Positions 53,667 to 64,000 of a DNA stretch of 64,000 nucleotides are shown piece after piece. The notes below the pieces were generated by a model. That model had not been told where the DNA came from, did not search any database, and was given only the letters and a program-made list of their open reading frames with translations. Origin of the DNA: Tubulanus polymorphus (taxonomy: Eukaryota > Nemertea > Palaeonemertea > Tubulaniformes > Tubulanidae); assembly GCF_964204645.1 (NCBI RefSeq), contig NC_134025.1, forward strand, positions 6,019,001-6,083,000, given 5' to 3'. Positions within the stretch are counted from its first letter, which is position 1; the number at the start of each line of letters is the position of its first letter. The translations under genes were made by a program, and so were the position numbers.

Positions 53667-53833
53667 TAGCTGCGTTTTATGATCGAACGAACTGTAAAGA
53701 ACTGTAGGCAGCTCATCAATTCTGTTTTTAAATTCTTTTTTTAAAAAGTTTGCTCCAATTCAAAATATTTCCCGATAACGTGTCTGCTAGCGATATGTAC
53801 ACACAGATATTTCGAACGTGCATTTATAAAACG

Positions 53834-53839
53834 AATAAA
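53834..53839 (+). terminator. XRN2: Poly(A) signal of XRN2
   Basis: AATAAA 168 bp after the TAG stop. Another AATAAA near 54671 could end a longer 3'UTR. Confidence 0.6.
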
Positions 53840-56800
53840 ATCTTAATTGAATTGCTGAATGCTAATATTTGTGTAAGAAAATATTGACTACTTTTAGGAG
53901 GTTTTTTGATTTTGTTATGTTATATGGATAGATGGAGCTACTAAGGCATGAAATGAAGGGTTATACGTGTAGTACTTTTTATAAAAAAAACTAAGTGTCT
54001 TCGAGATTTTTTTTTATTGCAAGAAATAATTTTTTCGAGCCTATATACATATATGAATGGGGCCATTTGCACTATTCGCTATTATCACGCTCTTAATTGG
54101 CCTCTTAAACATCAGAACAGCCTAAGTTCTATAGGCATTTTAAACAATAAATTATATGAAATAATTCGGTGACAATCGTTGAGTAGGAACTCTCGATGTG
54201 GTTCTTTTGCTTGTATAGCACTAGAAATTCGCAAACATATTTGCGCTTGAGTCGCGGGGTATTGTGAGCTAGATGGTGTTTAACAGTCGCCTAGATGCCA
54301 GTCTTCGCTACTTGGCCTTGTTTTTCGTGAATGATAGTAGCAATTTGATATTAAACCAGCACCACTTTGAAATGTTCACCATGACATATCTGCAAACAAT
54401 ATTCAGCGGCCTTTTGACACTATTTTTGAGCGCTTCTGTCTCTCGCAGTTGCATTTGACGACATTTTGCCGCTAAAACCGTGTTTATAATTTTGCGAAAT
54501 ATGTACATACGTAAGTTGTATTTAGGGAAGATGAAATGAAACATATATACATGTACGTATTTGGCGATTTATGTGAAATGTCAAAGAAGAAACTATTGTA
54601 TAGATTTATCGTAAAATCATGGTTTATGTATTTTTTTCCTTTGTGAAAACGGATTTTGAATCTTTGTGAAGAATAAAGGTGTATCATCCAAAAAAAGCTT
54701 GAAGTCTCGTTCTGTCGATTTTTAATTGCGTGCAAATTTGAATCTCATCCATACAGTGCTGCCACTCTTGGCCGCACCGGAAAATTTTTCCCAAGCTACG
54801 CACGTTTTCGCATTACCGGTACACCGTCCGAACCGGAGTAGACTGTCTTATGCCAAATGCAAATTTTAAAGATTGAAAGTGAGAGTTAAGATTTCTGACC
54901 GAAATGATGATTGTTTTTGCGATAGAAAAGGAAATACCCTGTTGAGTAGTGCGGCGGAGTCAACTGAAAAAAAACCTGTCCTACCGTTTAGTCGCCTGGA
55001 TGTCCTCGACTGTACTGACTGTGTTTATCACGTTTATACCAATGAACAATACGAGATGAATTCATCCCCTCGGGCTGCTGAATCCAGTTTCATCACTCAT
55101 TGTAACACCGTATCCTGAGCAGCGTGAAGCGAGCTTTATTTCACTTCACAATTTCCCAAGTACACTAGAATTACTGCCCTATACACATAAACTATGAAAG
55201 CCTTTTAATTGAATGCACTGATGAACAGGTAATATTTGTGTGTTGGATGGATTTGTAGTTGGTTTATCGCTGCACAAGGGCTGTTAACTATTTAGCGTGA
55301 ACAAAAACGAGGGCTTTTACCACTGATTAAAAGCCCCTGACTTATTCGGCGTGGTTTATTCGCCGATTCTCCGGTATAAAAGGCGTTAATTTAGCACAAT
55401 TTTTGAGTAAAGCACTCGGCAGTATTTCCGGGATCCTTACTATCTATCTCGTTACCATACACGCAAACCGCGATGGACGATGGCGTGAATGAGTGCGCAA
55501 AAAACACACACGAATCCGTCCCTTTACTTTTCACATTATCGCTGAAGCTTAGCAGTAGGTAATCGTGGAAAACAGGCATCGTACTATCGGGCGCGAATCG
55601 ATGAGAATTAGAAACTTCGGTGGTCAATAGAAATAGTGAGTTCAAATACATGAACACTGATTAATTTGGGAGTGGGGTGTCGATTTTGGTCCTCGATTCA
55701 TAAAGTTGATTCATAATGATTCAAGATTCTATCAGATGTGGCCAGTCTTAATTGGTCGTTATGTCGTTAGATCAGATTGTCATTGTTTCGTAAGTGACAT
55801 CCCACGGAGACAAGCGACTCGATATTTACTAGACTACGCCATTAAAATTCTGTCACGCAGTTGAAATCAATTATAAAATACGGTCCTAGAACCCTGTGGT
55901 GCCCAGGCCATCTTGAGTATCATTTTCTGCTCGAATTCTCACTTAAAAATCAACGACGAAAATTCGGTGCAACTTGGAGCTTGGATACGCCGAAAAAGAA
56001 GTATGGTCCGGTCTGTTGGGGATTGTTAGCGAGCGCCGCTCTTTATGGCTCTTCAGTTCGGACAATACATTTTACACACGGGGCAGATCCCGTGAGATAT
56101 ACTTCAACAAGTCACCCAACAAAATCTCATAATCTTCAACTAATTGCTGTATAGACGCTCGGGTAATTTATCTTCAAAGACATTCGTCGATTTTTTTTTG
56201 TATAGTTTATCGTGTTGTCCCTTGAGTAAGCCGTCGGCTTGTTCGCTCGTTTCTGGGGGGCTTGCGACGAGCTGTTATGCAACATCTAAAAAGTAGCACA
56301 CACGACACTGAGTGACCGGGGCACTACTACCTGCGAGGCCCATGTTTTGTATTGTACCCGTGTCCTAACGCCCCCGGGCCGTTCTACACAATCCTGTATA
56401 GGTGCTTTATTACAGTTGTATACGTAGTGCCTTGGGCAGTAAATGCTATTGAAATAACATTTTTTTCTCAATTTGCGTGAGGAGTTCTATGACATGTGGC
56501 CCTGAGAATGTGATGTATGATTGAAAAATTGAAAGCTTTTTGTCATCTCGCTACACAACATGTTAGTCATTTGTATACTTACTACTTTGAGAGACAATTA
56601 GACATGGTCCTGATGGTTTGCCTGGAAACAGAGACATTCATGATTAAGGATTGTTCAGGATTTTTACCTATAAACCTTTAGACGTTCGATATTAGCTGGA
56701 TTATTAAGTGATTTTCGCTGAAATGTGAAAGCCCTCGAATGCTCAACGTGGCATTTGAAATATATGTTAAGTTGCTCGATATAAAGGTGAAGGAGCTCGG

Positions 56801-59800
56801 TAAAATCTAACAAGTGCCAAATAAGTATAGTACAGCTCAGTTGGAAACCGTACCTTGATACAAATTTCAAGACATCAAAAACCTACAATTAAGGGCCAAG
56901 CAGTTGATTTTCATTATCGAACCGTCATTTAAGAAGCTTTGATCGCGACAGGGCGTCACTAATCACATTCAGACGACAATCTCTTGCTTGCGCGTATGAA
57001 TGTGACCAGTAGCTGGTGTACGGCGTCTCCCGCAGCAAGAATCAGCCCCGTACCAGGCGCACACAATAGTCGATAGAACCCTCAGATGGCTAGGGTCACC
57101 GGGCTTTACCTGATAATTATAGTATCGTGTATTTTGTGATTTGTTGGTAAACACACAATCAAAAGATGCTTATCTCGTATATTGGACCTAATTGAATCGG
57201 GTGAAACGACTTCCTCCATCAGGGGGCTTCTTTTTAATTGACATAGAGAGATAGTATATCGAATGAACAGAATGGGTTGAGTAATTTTTCCCATGGATCC
57301 ACGTGCAAATGCAATAACTTCCTCTTATTTTGAATAGAAATATATTAATCTCGATCGCACAATTAGCTCGTTAAACGATTAATGTAGATCTGATAATTTT
57401 ATTGTTAAGTAAAGTATAGGAAGAGGGTTTTAAGAATCAGCTTCGCGTTTACATCTCGAACTCGTTGAAGAGCCAAGTTGTGTAAACTATATGGAATTAA
57501 TGTCGAAACATTGAACATAAATCCCTGTGAATTGGCATATTTCTATTATCTAACTGTATCCGTCCGTAAGCGAGCACCAATTTATTAATCCGTCGGATAG
57601 AATGATGATTTTTCGCATGCGTTCACGGGACGAATAAGAAGTTTTAGATGGCATACGGTAGGCTTCACTCGGCCCTTCCTCGTTAATCGTTACAACGGCG
57701 CGATGAATAGAGCGACGTTATTGAAGGGGATGTATCCGTGAAAGCGTTTTTAAGCCCCAGTACAAGAGATTGGGTACAGCTGACCGAAAAACGTTTTATC
57801 TCGGCTCACAAAAGACGTTTTATATTTTACAGTTAATTTGTCGACGACAATGCGCGCGCGGATAAGATTTAACCGAGTTTTAGGAGGTGTATTCGTCGTC
57901 GTAGAATGATCGGTATTGTTATAACCACCGGCTTCCTCTTCTAGAGTGCCATTTCCGACACCTTCGCGTCGACGATGCATTTGAGAATTCCCATCAGCGA
58001 TCGTCTGGCGATTATAGCGACATGAGTTGATCAACAAAGAAAAAGATTCATCTTTGGGGGCTTTGCTGAAATTCGAAGCCTAACCCGATCCCCAGCTTAA
58101 TTTGACTTCAGTAATTTTTTTGTGCATGTAGATAACATAATCTTGATAAACCGTATTTTTGTTGACTAACGAATTAAAGAAAACGATCAGTACTTTCATC
58201 AGGTATTTGATCCTAATCTAGAATTTCATGCTGGGTTGACACAGTCTACAGCGCATGGAACACGCTAGAGGTAATGCCAGCGGCGGAATTACAGATGACA
58301 GCGACAAAAGTCAAAGAACGCGCGGTACAGAAATTCAGCCGAGATAATTGGGCGAATTACGGGCAACGATGTCGGTACGCAGAGAACGTTTCAGTCCGAC
58401 AATTAGCAAATTACCAAGGCGGGCTTGACTGAATAACGGAACTTAAGTGATTCTCTGAGTTCTTTTACCTGGCGATTAACGACTAGGTGAGAGTTATAGA
58501 GCCCGTCTAAGATCACCGTGAAGAGCACGTCCCATACAAGATAACAACCCTCTCCACGACGGTCGAGATTTCGCCGAGTATCGATGACTGTTATGGTGCC
58601 GGAAGCCGGTAGTCTAACGAAGCCACTTCGAGCCGACTTGCTGGTACTTCTTCGGGTCTCAGATCTGCGAAAAAAAGAACTGAATTGAGGCGGTATAATT
58701 CACATGCCTGACTTGAATACGTAATGATTAAGCCAATGCAGGGTGTGGTCGACCGCGTCATGTACGTTATCGCTTTCTTTCGCTCTGCTTTTTTCAAATC
58801 TCATGTTGACCTTAAACATGCGTGTATATATCTAGATATTTTGACACGTATATATTCATCCATCCAAACTGATAATAATAATCGTCCCTATAATCTAATA
58901 GTATCGACGAATAAGCAAGTTAGTTTGAATTTTGGGGGAATAGGAACTAATTGAACTAACTTTTCTGCAGTGCTACTCCGCGCGTGCGGTACATGTCAAC
59001 CTGGAACCACTTTCAGACAAGCGTGAAAACATAGGGAAACTGTCGGTTAAATACGTACTATGAATGTTTTGATCATTAATTGCATGAAGTGTGAGATTAG
59101 TCTTGTCAGAAGTGGGCGTCTTTATCCGAAACTCAGGTGTGAATTCAAGGCCCGTCAATCAACTTATTATTAAGAATCTTATAGTATACATACAATCACA
59201 GTGCTGTAGGGTTTTTAGTAATAATCTGAAGGGTTTTTCATACTGTGGGGTTTATTTGTTTGTCACAGTTAGTGAGGTAGTTGACTGGAACGGTACGGTG
59301 AATGCAGTTTGATTGTTCGTGATGATTGTGAAAATGTCGTGGATTATGTATTTTTCTAGCAATTATAACTTTGCACAGCGCATAGCTGCCGTAAATGCCC
59401 TAATATTTGATAAGACAAGCCTCGATTTTGGGTCACTGGTTTTATTTAACACGGCCTGGACCAGATCCGAAAAGTCATAAGACCTCGAATGACAGTGTCA
59501 GATGTTTGGCATCTAAAATTTCAGTTTGACCTATAACTTTTTGTCCAGACCCAGGAAATCAATTTCATTTTGTTGATTGTAGAGGAATTTCATCTTGCTT
59601 TGAAACTACTCTACGTATGTATAATGAATATTCTGATAATTTTGTGAATTTATTAGATGAATAACGGTAACCGTGATCGCAGTTATTAAAAATGTGAACA
59701 TGTCAGTCAAGATGTGTTAATCTTTCATGTGAAATGAAGTCCTGACGGGGAACTTAAAGGCACAATCAACGCGATTGTAGGTTTGCGTTACATTCTTAAC

Positions 59801-59805
59801 AAACG

Positions 59806-59878
59806 GGGGTCCGTGTCCCCCGCTCGGCCCAGGTGTGAGTATAAAGGGCCTAGCAGCGGGGAGCGAGCTACGGACCTG
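59806..59878. repeat. GC-rich inverted repeat
   Basis: GGTCCGTGTCCCCCGCTCGG, then CCCA, faces GGGCCTAGCAGCGGGGAGCG, then AGCTACGGACC; the reverse complement aligns with small gaps. It could fold as a hairpin of about 70 nt. No known RNA family was recognised. Confidence 0.45.
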
Positions 59879-62361
59879 ACCACGTGAAAGGGCTCCTTAA
59901 CTGATTCTACGAATATTCTCTCCATAAAGATCTTGCTATTGTGCAGGTTTTTCATAGTTCAGGTTGCGTTCAATAAAGGTTTTATACAGACTATTTAATC
60001 TTTTCAATGTGTACTAAACACTTTCCGTTGTGTCTTGTAAATTAACCTATAATTTAGAGTGCTGTGAGAGTATGTTGTAATTTATCAGTTAATCGAGGTG
60101 TAATTCGTGTATAAAGACACCAGTCACACTGTCGATAGATTCCATAACGAATATATATTTTCAAAAATAACAACACTATTGATGTACGCATATGACATAA
60201 AATGACAATGTAAAGATTTCTGACTATTCATTTTCAATTGCATGTTTATACATGTTCACCGTACAAGCAATAAAACAATAGGACATAAAGAGTAAATGTA
60301 GATGTTCAAAACTTCAGCTGAATCGAAGTCGATTCATCGTGTTGTTTCATTAATACAAGAAAAAAGCAGATGAAACCAAGTATATTCGATTATTAACGGG
60401 AGCCTTCGGCAAAATCGTCCCCCGTTAGATCACTGTTTTCTAGCGGCGGGGGACATATCTTACTGCCCGGTAGCTATATACGGGTACAGGAATACCTGCT
60501 GATTCAGAGACCGATTTCTCGGTGAAACCATGATCATTTCGTGGTTCGCGATTAGCTTCATCTCGGGGCAAAGAACGAACTTCATTCTTTCGCGAGCGGA
60601 TAATAAACTCGCGTAATAACGCGTGATTCTCGATTCTTCTTGCCTCCTGCATCGGACCGACACATGTCTCCATTCACAATAACAATTTAGGCAGAAATTC
60701 GTAATTAATTGATATAATAATTTGTTCGATGCAGGTATAAACGATTGCTCGACGATGAGCGCGTTGTATTAAATCATAGACACGTTCCTCATTAGTCGGT
60801 CTTACTCGATGATTATAGTCTAGATGCAGTTTTGCATAATAAGTCGTATGGCCTCTCAGCATGGCCACCGGTGTTCTCATGGCAGGATTCTTTAACGATC
60901 ACTTGTAATTAATTGACTTTTCGTATTGCATCTTTTTTTCTTCTGTCAATCGGAGATGAGTTGGAAAAAACGTGTCATATCGACGAAGGTAAACTCTAGA
61001 GGATAAACCATGAATGTGGAAGCAGTCTGTGGAGCTTCATACTTACTTATATACCATTCAGCTGTGAATATATTACATATACGACACGATTCAAATGATT
61101 TGAAGGAAATCTGAAGTCCTTCAATTATACCGGTATGTCGGGTAGTTTCTGTAGATCTTTGTAGTTGTTATTACATTATTCTGCAAGAAAATTACTTTGG
61201 AAAAGTTACGATGTACTATGATCTGATTTTTGTATAGTTTGATTGGATTAACGACGTGATTTCCATCCGTTCGTAGCACCTGTTTCTCCCCAGAGAAAGT
61301 AATTAACAAACGTTTGGTAATTCTTGATATCGGCCAATCAGCACGCCCGTTAGTTTACTCAAGTCTTGACGAAGATGGATAAGAAAAGCAGCCACACTAA
61401 CACGGTGCGGTCACTCAGTACTCCGCACGAAGATGGATCTGCGGTTATAAGCAAAGTTGTTACGTATATCCGCAAACGATAAGGTCTGATCAATTCATTT
61501 GTTGATTTGACGGGAAAAGATCAGTTTTGTTGAGAATCTTTATATTTTACAATCCAAAAAACTTTGTTATAAATATGCTACACCCTTTCACCACAACTTG
61601 TACGATGTATTTTTGATATTTTCAAAATACGTATCTTTATATCATTCATTTCCTCCTTGTTTTGAAAAGGTGGCTAACGATGATTCTTTTCTTCAGGGGT
61701 AATTCGCCCATTACGATTTTATGGACTGCACGTTAACTGGGGAACTATTGGTAGCAGATGTCAGCTCACTATGAATTCATTTATCGCACAGTCAGGGTGA
61801 CGATCAAAACTCGCACGACCGAGTGATACTAATGAATTCATGTCCGAAGTTCATTGCAAAGCGCTTTGATCTCGGCTTCAAATCGGGAGATTTGTTCTCT
61901 AGATTAATTATTACGTATAGCGGAACAACGATTACGATGCAACGCCCATCGATTAAGCTACCATTCCGAACCACGGAGAATCTTTTAATACTAGACACAT
62001 TTCTCGATCGACAAAATACAATATTTCAGTGGTCATTAATGAGTCTGTTCTATGAAGAAAAATTACATTTCTCATTTTAGAATGAAACACTTATTATGCC
62101 GTTATATATATGTAAGAAACGTTCATTTCATATCATTTCTTATATGAACATATGATCTGCACAGACGACCCTGGAGAGAATAGTGTCAACATGTAATATT
62201 TATTACTCGGTATTCCAAACTGTAGCATCTTCGATAACAAACTAATGAAGAACAGACGAGCTAAATCTATGTCCTGAACGCTTTCGTTACATTTTTTATT
62301 TAAGAAAAATATGAAAGATCTTTACCTTTAGAAAAAATAATTCACATTCAGTACATTTATG

Positions 62362-62385
62362 TATATATATATATATATATATATA
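62362..62385. repeat. (TA)n microsatellite, 24 bp
   Basis: Uninterrupted TA dinucleotides. Confidence 0.9.
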
Positions 62386-62870
62386 AAGGGAGATTCTAGA
62401 AATCAGTTAATGAGAGCAGAGGCTCCATTCAGGATCCTGACCTGCGTGACTACAAAGCACACAGTCACTTCAGGTGTTGGAAATAATCCCCACGCGGAAA
62501 GCAAAACATTGTTTTAACCTCGTGTCACACAATAATCCGATATAACACGTAAATGGGACAGGTAAAAATGCCCGTTAATCCGCATTAACATCTCTCGGGC
62601 ATTATCTAAACACTGGTAACCGGATAAACGACGAAGGGTCTACTTAGACGATGATTCTTAATCAACAGTAAAATAAATATGACGACAAAAATGTGATTAA
62701 ATCCTTCTATTTGCGTGCGATCTCTTTCACTGCTTTAACGCACCGTTTCGTCATTGTGAGGTTTTGCAGTGTTCACGATGTTCATGGTGAACTCATTTTG
62801 AGTATTTTTTTAGTATATATGTCGTTGCATCTTTCCGCAATAGGCTTTCGTATCATAGCTCGCTTCCTCT

Positions 62871-62914
62871 ATTGAACCATGGACTCTAAAACGATTTAGA
62901 GTCCACGATTGAAC
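62871..62914. repeat. Palindrome of the ATGGACTCTAAAACG family
   Basis: ATTGAACCATGGACTCTAAA faces TTTAGAGTCCACGATTGAAC, about 19 of 20 paired. This is the cleanest of three related palindromes in the window. Confidence 0.65.
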
Positions 62915-64000
62915 CTATGCCTCTTCGTTCATCGTATAGGCCTAAACCGGACAAGACGAAAGAATCAGTTCCCACGGTTGAATATTCCCAACAGAGACCG
63001 TAATATGGCCGTGGCGTCAAGCTGCAGGAGAACTTCATAGAGTTTTATAATCCATGATGAATATTCCAAATAACCGAGTCTAATTCTATTTGACTGGATC
63101 CGACGTCAAAATACTCTACACGGTATCTACATCCACTAAATCGTTAGTTGTTTCACATTCATTCCAGTGATAATATAAAATGCGTCCCGGCATCTTATGG
63201 TGGGATAAGCCAGGAAATCTTGATTTTTATCATTTGCTGTGACCGTGTTCTGCATCGTCTGACAGTCAGAATTCTGATGTTGGGGAAACGAGCTTTCCAG
63301 TCCTTTATATATTGTCAGTAGCGTTCCTTTAGCACCTCTTGTGCTCTATCTTTAGACTGTTATCGTGTGCCTCTCTCTGCCCCTTCAATCGACTCCTTGT
63401 CTCTTGTGTAAAAACCCTCTGAAATGGCCTCGACAGCGAACGTAGATTTATAAAAGTGGGAAAAGTGGTTTATATAGTCTGGAGGGTGCATCTTTATTCA
63501 TTTTCTTACACGAGTGCTGGGTATTATGGAGCGCAAAGAAGAGTTCTTCAGTCAACTCAACCCTCGATGGCTCTCGTTCGTTCTACAGTGAAGGGTTCTC
63601 TCGTGAAATCTCGTCTTGGCGAGAGTAGGGCACTGCAGGCGACAGCAGTCTAGATGGATAACGATTCGGCTGAAACAAAATGGAGATAGACGGTTATACG
63701 TTTACCATTATCATTCTTGGGATGGCATGGTCTCGCATATTGTTATAGAAGCCATATTTGATTTAGATTTTGAGATTTCTCTCACCGGATCGTGTCTGTA
63801 TTAATTACATCGAAATCCGAGTGACAGAAAAGCGTATATAAAACATCTCAGTAACTATTCTTTGTACGTTCTAGTGTGGCATGGTCAAGTGTTGTATTTA
63901 TACAGGATCAGATGACACTTCGAAGATTTGTCTCGGTATTTACGCCAGGAGTGGACTTCCGAAATTTGACTCTTAAGAGGTTAACGGAAATCTAATCATA

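Larger units (their letters stand above)
53840..64000. other. Gene-free flank downstream of XRN2
   Basis: Ten kilobases without a supported exon, tRNA or rRNA on either strand. It contains an inverted repeat at 59806-59878, a microsatellite at 62362-62385 and a palindrome at 62871-62914. CpG-rich patches (57840-58020, 58250-58620) break up AT-rich DNA. It could hold distal elements or the promoter side of a gene beyond 64000. Confidence 0.5.

Noticed and set aside
55861-56154. 97-codon open frame downstream of XRN2
   Set aside because: No domain, no convincing start context or splice sites, and similar-length chance frames occur throughout.

Overview
The window is nuclear DNA from an animal, most likely a marine invertebrate (a spiralian or a non-vertebrate deuterostome; the sequence alone does not say which). 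The genes are cut into many short exons with GT-AG introns, the intergenic DNA is AT-rich, and it is littered with short non-autonomous DNA transposons, several carrying hAT-like ends. Most ORFs of 60-120 codons here are chance ORFs.

Three protein genes lie head to tail on the + strand. (1) 4198-10292: an SLC11/NRAMP divalent metal-proton symporter, 14 coding exons, 577 residues, with two alternative first coding exons that splice in the same phase. (2) 11235-14768: a radical-SAM protein of the ArsS (arsenosugar biosynthesis) family, 8 exons. Its apparent stop, TGA 14748-14750, is best read as selenocysteine: five more sense codons and a TAA follow, and the 3'UTR folds into a form-2 SECIS element at 14791-14862. 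(3) 17018-53666: XRN2, the nuclear 5'-3' exoribonuclease, 30 coding exons, 1034 residues. Its first 27 exons fit in under 7 kb. The last three, encoding an RGG/Gly-rich tail, are spread over 30 kb and include a 28-nt exon found by requiring the reading frame to close.

Layout: 1-4197 is repeats, including an inverted repeat with arms of about 480 bp, and no supported gene. 4198-10705 is NRAMP and its 3'UTR. 11235-14945 is the ArsS-like selenoprotein gene. 14946-17017 is intergenic. 17018-23770 is the compact catalytic part of XRN2. 23771-53468 is three large XRN2 introns with no supported nested gene, holding MITEs, microsatellites, palindromes and a retroelement tail. 53840-64000 is gene-free as far as I can see.

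The main result is the ArsS-like selenoprotein with its SECIS. The second is the contrast between compact and giant introns in XRN2, next to a 10-kb non-coding flank; this may be a regulatory landscape for a developmental gene outside the window. Exon boundaries were set by hand from splice sites, phase and family similarity; no alignment was run.
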